In this document: positions 49,031 to 60,483 of the stretch, in pieces
How positions within the stretch are numbered: the first letter of the stretch is position 1
Layout of the letters: each line of letters starts with the position of its first letter
NCBI GenBank assembly: GCA_963575745.1
Contig: CAUYUJ010019937.1
Location: 679,562 to 743,561 of the forward strand
Direction of reading: 5' to 3'
Source of the DNA: Prorocentrum cordatum
Lineage: Eukaryota > Sar > Dinophyceae > Prorocentrales > Prorocentraceae
Length of the DNA stretch: 64,000 nt
Notes under the pieces: model-generated
Databases searched by the model: none
The model's input: the letters and a program-made list of their open reading frames with translations, nothing else
Told to the model about the DNA's origin: nothing
Made by a program: the position numbers and the translations under genes

Positions 49031-50365
49031 ATGAGACACCACACACATGGTCCGAGTCGCAGCTCGTCCGCGCGCAACCGCCGTGGAGCCCCAGGCCCAT
49101 ACGGCGAGAGTAGGTCGAGCCCGCGTACTGCCTCTCAGAGGCCATGCACTCCCCGCGACAGGGGACACAGGGAAGCTGACGCTCCCCACCTCTCCATCTC
49201 AGACGACCAGCTGGCGGAAACGTCCGCCGCAGGTGAAATAGCTGAGCTCAGAGACCAGGTTGAAACCTTCGTGCCCAGGCAATACTCTGGACTATTGCAG
49301 AGCGTTCAGACGAACGCCGCCGATACTGCAGCCATACGCCACGATCTGGACGGCGCCTTAGGGATCATTGATTCCAGGATCGCCGAAGATCGACACATCA
49401 TAGGTGAACTGCAGTACCAGGTTGATCGTGAGGTGTCACACTCAGGTGAACGAACGGCGATGGTCGGGAACCTGCGCAACTACCTCGCGCAGATGGAGCA
49501 ACAGCTTGTGCTCGTACGCGACGCAGGCGTTTCAGCTGTCAGGATTTTACATGATGAGATCCACGACCAGCTCCGCAACCGACCAACACCAGCCGAGGCC
49601 ACCGACCTTGGCGACGTTCAGTCTCAGATCAATGATCTTCGATCTTACCTAGACCACACTACGGCGACGCTTCGCAACGAAGCACGCACCAACTCGTCGA
49701 ACCTGATCGACATGTTGCAGCGTACTGAGAGAGTCATCACTCAAAGGCTTGATGCGACCAACGCTGTCGTGCAGACACTCGCTAACCGGATCTCTGAAAT
49801 CGAGCAGCGTTTTCCTGATGTACAGGACGCCCTGGCAGAGTTGCGTGCCGGACGAGCCCAGACTGGCCAGCTGGATTCTCATCCCACGGTTTACGATTTC
49901 GCCCGCCTCACTGACAGGTTGCAGGAGGTTGAGAAGGCGGCGGACCACACGCAGTTGGAGCTCTCCCAGGTTATTCGTGAGAGAGATACTGACAAGGTAC
50001 GTGTTGAGGGGCACCTCGCACGTCTGGAAAGCGAGCTGGAGGCACAAAGCGCCCGTCTCCGAGCATACGAGCAACGACTTGATCGGTATTCACAACGTTC
50101 TCGGGATACTGATGAGTATACACGCCAAAAGGTGGCACAAATACACGAAGACATGACGAGCTGGACGAATCAGCTGATCGACCACACCAACGACACCAAT
50201 CTCCACCTTCGACCTGCAACCGACCTGCACAGGCCGACGGCAGCGTCCGCCGAAGCACCACAAGCTTCTGCAGGACAACAACGACGTACGTCACCAGGAG
50301 CAGCCTCCGCGGCAGCTTCTGCACAGACGCGCCATGTGTCCTGTGCGCACAGAACCAACTACTGA
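49031..50365 (+). CDS. Coiled-coil ORF, copy 2
   Basis: 444 codons as in copy 1. Differences seen in the protein: Ser to Pro in VETFV-RQ, Pro to Thr in VVQ-LANR, Val to Ala in ELR-GRA, Pro to His in QLDS-PTV, His to Tyr in RLDR-SQRS, Gly to Asp in RDT-EYT and Leu to His in TNL-LRPA. That is seven changes, all amino-acid altering, packed into one ORF, while the much longer Gag-Pol frame has none. Confidence 0.7.
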   Translation: MRHHTHGPSRSSSARNRRGAPGPYGESRSSPRTASQRPCTPRDRGHREADAPHLSISDDQLAETSAAGEIAELRDQVETFVPRQYSGLLQSVQTNAADTAAIRHDLDGALGIIDSRIAEDRHIIGELQYQVDREVSHSGERTAMVGNLRNYLAQMEQQLVLVRDAGVSAVRILHDEIHDQLRNRPTPAEATDLGDVQSQINDLRSYLDHTTATLRNEARTNSSNLIDMLQRTERVITQRLDATNAVVQTLANRISEIEQRFPDVQDALAELRAGRAQTGQLDSHPTVYDFARLTDRLQEVEKAADHTQLELSQVIRERDTDKVRVEGHLARLESELEAQSARLRAYEQRLDRYSQRSRDTDEYTRQKVAQIHEDMTSWTNQLIDHTNDTNLHLRPATDLHRPTAASAEAPQASAGQQRRTSPGAASAAASAQTRHVSCAHRTNY

Positions 50366-53300
50366 CGGTGCACCGATCCCATCACAACCACTGTCTGCGG
50401 TTTCGGTCCATACTACAACTCCTATCAAGGAGTCAGACACCGTCCGAGCCCCTGTCTTGCCTAAGATCACGCAGCTGCTCGAGTGGCAGCAAAAAGTACG
50501 GAAGAATTTCGGGGCCGCCTCAGGGCGACCATCCAAAGCATACGCCTTCCTATGCGTGGCTGAACAGCCCGAATGTACATTCGAGGACTTACAAGACAGT
50601 GGAGACTTTGAGAGCATCGATTGCAAACTCGCTACCGCTCTGAGCGACATCTTATCCTCGGACTTGCGCTACCAAATCAGGCCCATCGAACCCAGAGAGC
50701 GCAAAGCAGGACGCATGCTCAAAGGACGCCAGATTTACTGTCATATCCCACAGTCCTACAAAGTGACAGAGGTTGATGACGACCTGCACGACTTTGAGCG
50801 CCTTAAAGAACTGAGGATGAGAGATGACGATTTGCAACGTTTTATTACTGACTGGGACGCTTTACTCTTGGAGTGCCGAGAAGCACCCGATCCAAAGATC
50901 TTGGAATCTCTGTTTCGTACACAGATTCGGAGACATGCCTGGATGAAACAAGACATGTACGAGTACCAGCGCATGAAGACCAGCGACCCGATTCGTACCT
51001 ATGATTGGCTCCGACAGCGTGTCCTGGACATACTGGAGCTTAAACAATTGGAGAATAATCAAAACAAGTTACGGTACGAACATGAGACACGTTCTCAAGT
51101 CAACGTGTGCGCTGCCTGGAGGAAAGGCAATTGTCGCAATGGTGAACGGTGCAAGGCTTTGCATACAGATTCCAGGGATTGGAAGAACAACAAATCTTCC
51201 AGAACAGCGACGGCTGGTGGCAACTCCCGCCGTAGTATGTCCACTCCTGCGAATCACAAGAAGTCAGCATCGAAACCATTTTGCTTCGATTTCGCCAAGC
51301 GCAACACATGTACCAGAGGCGACAAGTGTAACTTTCCACACGTCGCACAGTGCAAAGATTTCGCACATAATAAGTGCCCAAGAGGCGATGAATGCAAATA
51401 TGCTCATCTTACACCTGGTGAGAAGACTCCCGAGCGAAGCCCGAGTCGACCACGGACCCCCAGTCAGGATAGCCGTGGCCGATCACCATCCCGCGGATCA
51501 GGAAGCCAACGTTCGTCACAACGCGGGGGGTTCCGCTACGCAAACGACTCACGCCATGGACGTGACAACCGACGCCAATACGACCGATCTCGTTCGACAT
51601 CCAGGAGGTCCCCAGATTCTCGCAGTCAATCGAGAAGTCGATACGACAGATCTTCGAGATCTACTTCCCGAGGGCGAGACAATCGTGGCGGCGGACGCGG
51701 TAGTCCACGCGGCCGTGATAGATCATATGGCAGTGACAAGGGACGTGGCAGACGTTCCCCGAGCCATGGTTCGTCCCGTGGCTCACCCCACGCCAGAGCA
51801 CGTTCTCCTGCCAACTTCCGACGTTCACGCCGTTCAGACCGCAGTTACGTCATCCGCGACAAGACCCTCATGGCCAACACTAAGGCTACTACGACATCTA
51901 CCATAACACGTCGTCGGATACGCTTCGACATACGTAATGTGGAATACTATTTACATACCGTATCTGGCAGGGCCAGATTGGATAAATGGAAGGAGATGCC
52001 GAACGAGGGTGACATCGTCAATGTACCAGACCCGTTACCACAACGATGGTGGGATCAAAGTGCAGACGCCCTACGAGAATGTCAAAAAGAGGCACAGCTA
52101 TGGTACGACGACCTATATGACCACCGACACAATAAAGAGTCGGTGGCCACAACAACTGCGATCCGAAAATATGACGACACTGTTAAGCAGTCATCAAAGA
52201 CAGCCCAGACGAAGACAACGACAATGCAAGTCGACCCACCACGCTCGACTGCTGCATTGACACGATCTTGGGTTCTCGACAGTGGTTCTGCTCATCATAT
52301 TCAGGGAAAACATGAACTGACGCAGACCGAATCGGATCGTATATCTATTCGCGAAGAGCATATTCTGGAAACCGCCAATGGTGATCGTACTGTCAACGAG
52401 CACTACGACATACGGCTACCCGAGGTTGGCTTACACAGTTCAGCCCTTGCCTTGCCAGACTGTCCATCTTTACTATCAGTTGGGAAATTGATCGAGGTTG
52501 ATGGCTTTCGGCAGCTTTGGGATCCTGAGCTGGGCTACTTGCTTCAGGATCCGGGGGGACACTGGTATAAGATTCCAGTCAACAATAGAGTTCCAGAATT
52601 ACGACTCGACGACCTGACACTGATACCACCACCACGTCTATGCACTTCGTCAGCACCCCGACGTCGTCAGCGCAAGCGTTCATCCGCCCGCTGCAACGAC
52701 ATTTGTTGGTGTTGCAAAACTACAGAGCAGTCAACCACTGCAGATGAGCTACGGCCCCACATAGGGACCTGCCCCAAGAGACCACATGTCGGAGAGGGAG
52801 GAGGAGCACGGACCATCACGGTCGAAGAACCTCCCGACACAAACACAGACGAGCCTAACGTGGACACACCCACCGACTCGCCCACGTCTCAGACGCAGTG
52901 TTCTCCTCCACAATGCGGGGGGCTAGCAGATATAGTTCAAGCAGATAACGACATACCGACAGAGACGCTCACACGAATGCATCGCGACAATGATCGCGTT
53001 CTTCCCAACAGACAGAAGAAACCGATCGACCCGATACATTACATGACTCACAGCCCAAAACACCCTGACTGTGAGATTTGTTCTCGCACGATGGCGCAGA
53101 ATGCCCCGTGTCGACGACAGCACAAGCCACATTCACCGGCAGACCCCACCGACGAGGATAACGCCTACGAGGCTTTTGTCCCGAAGAAGTTTGGTGAGGC
53201 ATTAACTGCCGACCATATCGTCCTGGCCAAAGACGATGCCGCAGACAAACACGGCGACAAGTATGCACTTGTTGTCCTAGACAGATACACCGGCATCTTC

Positions 53301-56300
53301 ATGGCCTACCCAGCACTACACAAAGACGCAGCCACCACAAAGGCATCCTTTCAACAATTCATCGCCGCGAACGACGAGGTGAAGCACATCTATACAGACA
53401 ACTGTGGAGAGCTTCAGAAGGCTTGCCGCCAACTGGGATGGAGACACGACACGAGTACGCCGCATCGACCGCAAACGAATGGATTGATCGAGCGCGTCGT
53501 CAAGATTGTCATTCTCGGTACGAGAGCTGTGTTACATATGTCTGGTCTGGGACACGAATGGTGGAAAGAGGCCATGCAAGCCTTTTGCTGTGGACACAAT
53601 TTTGCGCATACATCCACGGGCGTGGCTGCCCTCAATGAGGAACATGCTGATAAGACAGCTCATGAAATACGATTTGGCGAAAGCTTTCCCGGGCACTGCA
53701 TACCATTCGGTGCTCGGATCTTCTGGAAATGCCTCAACCCCGAGATTAACAACGAGACTGCAAAGTTTAAAGGAAATACTCGGGAAGGGTTATTCATGGG
53801 TTATCACTTACACTCTGGTGGACGATGGTCAGGTGACTACCTTGTCTTGGACACGGCTACATACGCCGAGAATCCTGATGGTGAACTGTGTCACGTGCAC
53901 AGAGTCAAAGACATCATCATCCCTGATGGCAAGTTCACCTACCCAGCGAAAGCAGGTACTCTACGACATCATAACCCTGAGGCACACGACGAGGTCAAGG
54001 CATCCACTTCTCGCCCCTTGGGTGATAAACCAATGCCCGATCCTCCACTTTCCTACCCTAAAGAATGGGATGACCCATCTATGATGACAACGGAAGACAA
54101 TGCCGCTGATATCCACGCATCGGCTTCTGAAGTTGCTGCACCAGCGCCGGAGCCCGACTACTGGGAACAGCGCGGATATTGCGTCATCAGACATATTCGT
54201 ACTCCACGCAAGAAATTGTTCATTCCGACGGACGACGTCATGAACATACCTGTACCTGTTGATCAACTCGATGCGACACGAGATTTCAAGACAACTTCTA
54301 CTTTTGAAGGAGAAAGTGACTTTCGCGATGTTTGGGATGGTATCAGCGCCAACGACCACAGGGAGTTAAGCGAGCCGTGGACAGGCACGATTCGATTCTA
54401 TGAGCTTCCAAAAATAACGCCATACGGCAAAATGGTGGTCCGCGGCCGCGAGACACGTATACAGACTACTACACGTCCTGATCACATTCTTCCCGAGCAT
54501 TGGAAAACCCTATCTCGTGGACAACAAAAGAAGGACATTGACTACGCCGACGACGTTAAACGAGCTCGTGAGATTCGCGACCGAGCTGCACTACGAGTGT
54601 GGACAAGACAGGACAAACAGGTCAACAATTTCCGTACCACTGCATCCGGCGGACCCACATGGAATACTGCGGAACGACGGATTACATACGACACTGACAA
54701 TGGCGCCGTCATCCGCGACGAAAACGTCAAAGGCGTGACGAACAAAGAAATATTGTATGCCAAATTACCTGGTGGGCCACGTGACATTACTACGGTACTG
54801 TGCTACCGCCAATCACCACAACAGCACGATGGGGAAGAACGTGCTTTGGTACGTGTGGATAGTGAAGGAACCGACTTTGGGACCATGAACCCGCTCAGAC
54901 GCCAGTTCACCCAGTCGGTAGCAATACCAACTATGCCACGTGAAACCACCTACACACCGGCACACAGAGACAAAATACCCGATTCCTCATGGTCACGCCC
55001 GGCTCTAGTTACCAGAAATCTGAGTAAGAAAGAAGTTGCCGCAGAACCACGTGCACAAGAAGCCCTACGAAAAGAATACGAGAGATTGGAAAAGAAACAA
55101 ACGTGGATGTTGGAGACTGTTGCAGAAAAAGCTGATATTGAGTCACAAGCTATCCGCACTGGGACGAAAGTTCATTTCTTCAACATATTGGAGCTATCTT
55201 CAGTCAAACACGAGGAACTTCCACCTGATCTACGTAAATTCAAGGGCAGAGTGGTGGTTCAGGGCAATACAGGCAAAGATGAAACTGGCTTGGCCGCAAT
55301 ATTCGCCGACGCCGCTTCCAGTGCTTCGCATATTGAGGCTTCCAAACTTTGCGATGCTACTGCACTATTGCCACAATATGCGGGAGAACAAAGTGATGCA
55401 CCTGGAGCCTATACGCAGGCATTATTATACGGCGACGGACGAATCGATCCAGTTGATACTTGGATTACCATACCTAAATGGCGACAACCGACATCCTGGT
55501 CAAAATACAAGAATCCAGTGTGCCGATTACGATTGGCACTATACGGACACCCTCTCGCAGGTGTCTTTTGGGAACGAAAATGTCGCACATGCTTAGAAAG
55601 CGTTGGTTTCGAGCTTATTTCAGGATGGGAATGTGTATGGAGACACAACAAACTGGGACTGATACTTTCAGTATATGTGGACGACTTTAAATTAGCCGGC
55701 CCAGCTCACAATCTACAGACTGGCTGGGATTATATCCGCAAAAGCGGTATTGACTTGGATCCACCTACTCCATACTCACAATATCTTGGTTGTGGACAAC
55801 AAGCATATGATGTACCGCAGACTATCTTCGACAAAAGAATGTCTACCATACGCCCTATGTTGCCCGTACACAATGAGAAAGATTACAATACGGCCAAACA
55901 GGTTCGTGGAATTCGACATGATATGCTTGGTTTTACCGATCAGTGCATTGAGCGATACCTGGAATGCGCCTCCAAGCGCGCCCAGGGACCAGGGTCACGT
56001 CGGAAACGATCCGACTCGCCGAGGACTTCGCGATCCAAATCGCCCGCATCCTCCGGGTCGGTCGCCAGACCTACTAGTGTGCTCAATGCACGGCCACGAT
56101 CATCCAGCCCAGCAAAATCGGTCGACACGACATCTACTACGACAGATCCCATACCAGTCACATACGATGACCTACCTGACGCCGAAACTCCTGGCATTGA
56201 GGACACCTCCTTCACCGATTCCGATTATTCCGACGAGGGCATCCTTGGCCAGGACGCGGCGAGTGTACTGATGAAGATCCTCTACCTGGCACGATGCTGT

Positions 56301-56654
56301 CGTTTCGATCTTCTACATCCAGTATGTATGCTGGCCAGAGAAATTACCAAATGGAATACTACGTGTGATAAACGTCTACACCGGTTGATATGCTACATCA
56401 AAACGACGCGCACACATTGTTTGCACGGATGGATAGGTGATTCGTCAGACAAATTATCCATCATGCTCTTCACTGACGCCTCGTTCGCTGATTGCATTAC
56501 ATCATCCAAATCCACTACCGGCGTTTTCGCCGCGCTTGTTGGACCCAATACGTTCTTCCCAGTCAACGCTGTATGCAAGAAACAAACGGTTGTGTCACAT
56601 TCATCTACTGAATCCGAGATCGTTGCCCTTGACTCAGCACTACGACTGGAATGA
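50334..56654 (+). CDS. Gag-Pol polyprotein, copy 2
   Basis: 2,106 codons whose translation appears identical to copy 1, with the same domain order and the same terminating TGA at 56652-56654. Two silent base differences (matching copy-1 positions 16223 and 16283) lie in the Ser/Arg-rich linker between RT and RNase H. Confidence 0.9.
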   Translation: MCPVRTEPTTDGAPIPSQPLSAVSVHTTTPIKESDTVRAPVLPKITQLLEWQQKVRKNFGAASGRPSKAYAFLCVAEQPECTFEDLQDSGDFESIDCKLATALSDILSSDLRYQIRPIEPRERKAGRMLKGRQIYCHIPQSYKVTEVDDDLHDFERLKELRMRDDDLQRFITDWDALLLECREAPDPKILESLFRTQIRRHAWMKQDMYEYQRMKTSDPIRTYDWLRQRVLDILELKQLENNQNKLRYEHETRSQVNVCAAWRKGNCRNGERCKALHTDSRDWKNNKSSRTATAGGNSRRSMSTPANHKKSASKPFCFDFAKRNTCTRGDKCNFPHVAQCKDFAHNKCPRGDECKYAHLTPGEKTPERSPSRPRTPSQDSRGRSPSRGSGSQRSSQRGGFRYANDSRHGRDNRRQYDRSRSTSRRSPDSRSQSRSRYDRSSRSTSRGRDNRGGGRGSPRGRDRSYGSDKGRGRRSPSHGSSRGSPHARARSPANFRRSRRSDRSYVIRDKTLMANTKATTTSTITRRRIRFDIRNVEYYLHTVSGRARLDKWKEMPNEGDIVNVPDPLPQRWWDQSADALRECQKEAQLWYDDLYDHRHNKESVATTTAIRKYDDTVKQSSKTAQTKTTTMQVDPPRSTAALTRSWVLDSGSAHHIQGKHELTQTESDRISIREEHILETANGDRTVNEHYDIRLPEVGLHSSALALPDCPSLLSVGKLIEVDGFRQLWDPELGYLLQDPGGHWYKIPVNNRVPELRLDDLTLIPPPRLCTSSAPRRRQRKRSSARCNDICWCCKTTEQSTTADELRPHIGTCPKRPHVGEGGGARTITVEEPPDTNTDEPNVDTPTDSPTSQTQCSPPQCGGLADIVQADNDIPTETLTRMHRDNDRVLPNRQKKPIDPIHYMTHSPKHPDCEICSRTMAQNAPCRRQHKPHSPADPTDEDNAYEAFVPKKFGEALTADHIVLAKDDAADKHGDKYALVVLDRYTGIFMAYPALHKDAATTKASFQQFIAANDEVKHIYTDNCGELQKACRQLGWRHDTSTPHRPQTNGLIERVVKIVILGTRAVLHMSGLGHEWWKEAMQAFCCGHNFAHTSTGVAALNEEHADKTAHEIRFGESFPGHCIPFGARIFWKCLNPEINNETAKFKGNTREGLFMGYHLHSGGRWSGDYLVLDTATYAENPDGELCHVHRVKDIIIPDGKFTYPAKAGTLRHHNPEAHDEVKASTSRPLGDKPMPDPPLSYPKEWDDPSMMTTEDNAADIHASASEVAAPAPEPDYWEQRGYCVIRHIRTPRKKLFIPTDDVMNIPVPVDQLDATRDFKTTSTFEGESDFRDVWDGISANDHRELSEPWTGTIRFYELPKITPYGKMVVRGRETRIQTTTRPDHILPEHWKTLSRGQQKKDIDYADDVKRAREIRDRAALRVWTRQDKQVNNFRTTASGGPTWNTAERRITYDTDNGAVIRDENVKGVTNKEILYAKLPGGPRDITTVLCYRQSPQQHDGEERALVRVDSEGTDFGTMNPLRRQFTQSVAIPTMPRETTYTPAHRDKIPDSSWSRPALVTRNLSKKEVAAEPRAQEALRKEYERLEKKQTWMLETVAEKADIESQAIRTGTKVHFFNILELSSVKHEELPPDLRKFKGRVVVQGNTGKDETGLAAIFADAASSASHIEASKLCDATALLPQYAGEQSDAPGAYTQALLYGDGRIDPVDTWITIPKWRQPTSWSKYKNPVCRLRLALYGHPLAGVFWERKCRTCLESVGFELISGWECVWRHNKLGLILSVYVDDFKLAGPAHNLQTGWDYIRKSGIDLDPPTPYSQYLGCGQQAYDVPQTIFDKRMSTIRPMLPVHNEKDYNTAKQVRGIRHDMLGFTDQCIERYLECASKRAQGPGSRRKRSDSPRTSRSKSPASSGSVARPTSVLNARPRSSSPAKSVDTTSTTTDPIPVTYDDLPDAETPGIEDTSFTDSDYSDEGILGQDAASVLMKILYLARCCRFDLLHPVCMLAREITKWNTTCDKRLHRLICYIKTTRTHCLHGWIGDSSDKLSIMLFTDASFADCITSSKSTTGVFAALVGPNTFFPVNAVCKKQTVVSHSSTESEIVALDSALRLE

Positions 56655-57119
56655 TTACCACTACTCTCATTCTGGGAAGCCGTGGTCGGAGCTGCCAAAA
56701 CACGCAAAGAGAAGAATACATGCCTGAGCTGCCATCGACACGCCGATCCGGCAATGTGTTCGACATTGGCAGCCAAAAAGAAGCGTAAGCCATCGCCTCG
56801 CAAGGCACCCCCTACACGGGGATCTTCTCCTAGCCGTAGGCAACTACCGCTAAATACGGAATTACCTACGCCTCCAAAGAGACGCACAATAACCCATGAG
56901 GGTACCGTATTGCACGTGGATCCAGAACCGGTTCAGGAGATCTGTTCTCCCAAAGTGCGTCTTATCGTCCTCGAGGATAACCAGGCCGTGATCAAAATTG
57001 TCCAAAAAGGACGTACACCAGCACTTCGTCATCTTCATCATACTCATCGTATCAACCTGGATTGGATATGCGAGACATGCCAACTCGAACATATCGAGCT
57101 CAAATACGTAGGTACAAAA
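56655..57119 (+). pseudogene. RNase H remainder, copy 2
   Basis: Same in-frame continuation after the TGA, same basic KKKRK insert, and same extra G (57120, matching 17205) that shifts the frame after YVGTK. Confidence 0.8.
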
Positions 57120-57120
57120 G

Positions 57121-60100
57121 GAGCAGATCGCAGATATGATGACCAAACATTTCGAGACGAAGAAAGCAGACCTCTGGAGGGATCTTTTGGAACACTCGCT
57201 CATCTTTCCCGCTACCCCGATACAGTGTCCTCCAAAGAAACCCTGGAAACCACTGCGAGGGCCTCGGAGGCCCGATGGTTTACCTCACGATGCGGAACCT
57301 CCAAAACTGGATGGACGCCCGGAAGTATGCAAAATATTACTTACAGAAAAAGAAAGATGGGGCGAAGTAGGATCAGAATGTGGATTTCGGTGTGTGGGAC
57401 AAGCCAATCACGAGGGAATACGCGCATGCATGTACCACATTGGTGTACCGGCCGCAGCTATTGCGTCGCGCACACCTCGTTCACGCGCACGTTCCCCGCA
57501 CGGTAGACATCCCCGCCATCCTCCCTCGCCTCCGCAAGACGCAGAGAGATTTAGGACATTACTTATACGTTCATGCCGCAGCAATTTTACGACTCGAGCT
57601 ACAAAGCTTACAGGCATCCTGTTCGCCGCGTGCGAGGCGAAAATAAGCGGGATCGGTTCTAATCCCGATACCCCCATCCACGAGATGGATCAGGCACAGC
57701 CGCTCAACCTCATCGGCTGGCCCATCGGCTACGACGTTGAGTACGACTCGAACGCCAAGGACGACGACCGCGCGGGCATCACGTACCACGCTCAAACTGG
57801 CCGTCCTCGTGATCCTGATGATGGTTACATATACATACATCAACGGCGTGCTGATCGCAGTGGAGAGTTCGATCTCCGCGTACCCGACGAATCCACGATT
57901 CGAGCAATTACCCGCTCTGCGTCCGCCGACGTCAAGAGTTGGATCAATGACACGAGTGGATCAGTCGGCGGCGACGCCAACTATGACTACAGCACGTTTA
58001 CGGCTACACCGTGGCTGTCATTCATGCGGGCTATGTGTATGCTTTCCAGTCTCTTCAATCGTAATCCGTCTGTACAAGACAGTGTTCGTGGTCTGCATGA
58101 TCATTTGAACGCGGTGATCCCAGGAACGCACCGCAAGTGCCCACCAGAGAACTTCACGACGATGATATTGAAAACGGAGTGGATGATGATTCACAATGAT
58201 TGGTCCAAGATTGGCAGTGCAGTACTGGGACAGTATGCCGAGGACAGCGTTCAGGATACACAAATCTACTATTCAAATGGTCTTTGTGCACCATCCGATG
58301 TATACAGCAATGGATTGATAACTCCATGCTATGTTCCTAAACTTGATCGTACAACGGCCAAGTTACCTACACGCCCACCTGGCGTAGCCAGGACATCAGA
58401 TACATCTGGACACATCGGCCACATTGTTGGGGATAATTTGGTCACCAACATGAGAGCATTTTCCGACCTTAACCAGACAAGCAAATTTCGCCGCAAGCTC
58501 ACCACATGGCTGACGGCGCGCGGAGGCTTCGGAGGTATCGGATCATACTCCAAGACGGTGGCAACACCATCCGATCATCCAGAAGGCTGGGTGGCAATAT
58601 CAGATCATGACGGGGATATGACAAGTACCTACCGCTGGCAACCATACAACGAGGGCAACGACTTCTTTGGCGAAGCCGCCGACCAGATCGACCCTGGTCT
58701 TACCCCTGGTCCTGATATTGACCCACTCGAGCTGGATCAAGCAAAGTACAGCGCTTTATGTGGTGGTCGTTTGGTTTCCACTCTTATTTCAGATAATGGG
58801 TGGTGTTCCCTCGTACAAGAAGACTTGGGACTACTCTTGCATCATGCATTTGGCCCATCAGGGCACGCATACAAATGGACCAACTTGTACACTGATTCAA
58901 CGTGGATTATGCAGCCCAAGAGAGGGGCCAAAAGTGCAAAACACAAGAAGTACCCAACTTACGGCATCGACGAGCTCAACAATGCACAGAAGCGAGGAGA
59001 TCTCGCCAAGGCATCAAACGTTGCCCTTGTGCCGCTATTTATGCCGTGCCTCAATCGCGCGGAATACATGGACGGCGCTACTCTCGAGCATTTGTCGACC
59101 ATGATCCGCGACGACATCATGATGTGGGCATTCTCTTTTGGCAATTATAAAGAATGGTTTAGACAGAACGACACGCCGATAGGCCAAGATTGCGTTCGAT
59201 TGCCAGAGGCTGGTGGAGACACCCGCTATGGCATGGAGGAACTGCGTAACCAGCGTTTCGATACACAAGAAACCCGTACCACAGCTATTCTCAACAACCA
59301 GTTTGAGTGCACCCTCGAGCAGCGCAACATGATCAAGATGATCCGCGATGCCAGAGGCCTCATGTTACACAGCGACAATGCCTCCATCAAAAAGTGGCGC
59401 GAGTTAAACGAGACTATCTGGAGCTACTGGGCCAATGATTTTCCTGCATATGTGAAACAAAGACATTATTGCAGGGGCCTCAATGCCATGGTGGCATGGA
59501 GCGCGAATGACATTGCATGCGCCAACCACGGACAGAACACCGTGGACATGCGTCGACATCAAAATCGTGCACCTACTGACGTATATGAGCTCCAGAAAAT
59601 GGAATGCGAGGGTGGCGTCCCGACGCTCATGCCAGTACACGTACAAGTGGACGTATCACGTTTTGTCGATGTGATGCAGTACTTCCGCTGTCCCACAGTC
59701 ATGGGTCCTGGCAAAGCAGCACAGTGGGGCGTACACCCGAACTTTGATTACCGCACGAACGACCTGATCAGGATTATGCAAAATCGTGGTATTACTGTTC
59801 TTCCATCAGATCACTGGGTTGAAGCGTACGATAGGATTACCCCGCAGGCTTGGCATGCAAAACAGAACAATCATAACATGGCGATGTTTACGACACAGTT
59901 CTGCGACTCAGTATGCTATCGTAACTTCTGCGCTTTGATTCAGTCACTGCCCTCTCAACCATATCCATTCAGGGCGCCATTACTGATTCCTGTCACGGAT
60001 GAGCAGGCCTACACACAGGCCAAAGAGATCATTGCTGCTCTCGACTTCAGAGAAAAGATGACAAACGAATGGAAAAGAGATCCCAGCCTCACGACGCTGA

Positions 60101-60483
60101 TGACACAGACGGCAAGCGGAATGGCTCATTGTGCGTGGATGGCATCATGTGCCGATGGTACGCTGCCGGCACCACTGCCTGCTGACGGAGGCGACACAAC
60201 GGAACCTATTCCTGGAATGCCGATACGGACACCAGCACATGATCCTCGCGAGCCAAACAAGGCTCTCCCTGAAAATGATCCATTTGGTCTAGCATACGAC
60301 GACTTATTCCAGTACCTCTTACTGTTGATCAACGACTGCCCTGGGGCTTGGGCATCCTGGGATTCAGTCGAGAAACAAGAGCTCCTCCACCCCAAGATCA
60401 TTAAAACGGCTGAAGATGCACATGCAGTTACTTGGGTTGTGTTAGCAGTTTCTACAACAGATTACCGACTTGGATGGAGATGA
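57121..60483 (+). CDS. RNase H tail plus ~1,050-residue unknown region, copy 2
   Basis: Translation appears identical to 17206-20568. First in-frame ATG at 57136. It adds no independent information on function because the duplication is so recent. Confidence 0.65.
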   Translation, partial: EQIADMMTKHFETKKADLWRDLLEHSLIFPATPIQCPPKKPWKPLRGPRRPDGLPHDAEPPKLDGRPEVCKILLTEKERWGEVGSECGFRCVGQANHEGIRACMYHIGVPAAAIASRTPRSRARSPHGRHPRHPPSPPQDAERFRTLLIRSCRSNFTTRATKLTGILFAACEAKISGIGSNPDTPIHEMDQAQPLNLIGWPIGYDVEYDSNAKDDDRAGITYHAQTGRPRDPDDGYIYIHQRRADRSGEFDLRVPDESTIRAITRSASADVKSWINDTSGSVGGDANYDYSTFTATPWLSFMRAMCMLSSLFNRNPSVQDSVRGLHDHLNAVIPGTHRKCPPENFTTMILKTEWMMIHNDWSKIGSAVLGQYAEDSVQDTQIYYSNGLCAPSDVYSNGLITPCYVPKLDRTTAKLPTRPPGVARTSDTSGHIGHIVGDNLVTNMRAFSDLNQTSKFRRKLTTWLTARGGFGGIGSYSKTVATPSDHPEGWVAISDHDGDMTSTYRWQPYNEGNDFFGEAADQIDPGLTPGPDIDPLELDQAKYSALCGGRLVSTLISDNGWCSLVQEDLGLLLHHAFGPSGHAYKWTNLYTDSTWIMQPKRGAKSAKHKKYPTYGIDELNNAQKRGDLAKASNVALVPLFMPCLNRAEYMDGATLEHLSTMIRDDIMMWAFSFGNYKEWFRQNDTPIGQDCVRLPEAGGDTRYGMEELRNQRFDTQETRTTAILNNQFECTLEQRNMIKMIRDARGLMLHSDNASIKKWRELNETIWSYWANDFPAYVKQRHYCRGLNAMVAWSANDIACANHGQNTVDMRRHQNRAPTDVYELQKMECEGGVPTLMPVHVQVDVSRFVDVMQYFRCPTVMGPGKAAQWGVHPNFDYRTNDLIRIMQNRGITVLPSDHWVEAYDRITPQAWHAKQNNHNMAMFTTQFCDSVCYRNFCALIQSLPSQPYPFRAPLLIPVTDEQAYTQAKEIIAALDFREKMTNEWKRDPSLTTLMTQTASGMAHCAWMASCADGTLPAPLPADGGDTTEPIPGMPIRTPAHDPREPNKALPENDPFGLAYDDLFQYLLLLINDCPGAWASWDSVEKQELLHPKIIKTAEDAHAVTWVVLAVSTTDYRLGWR

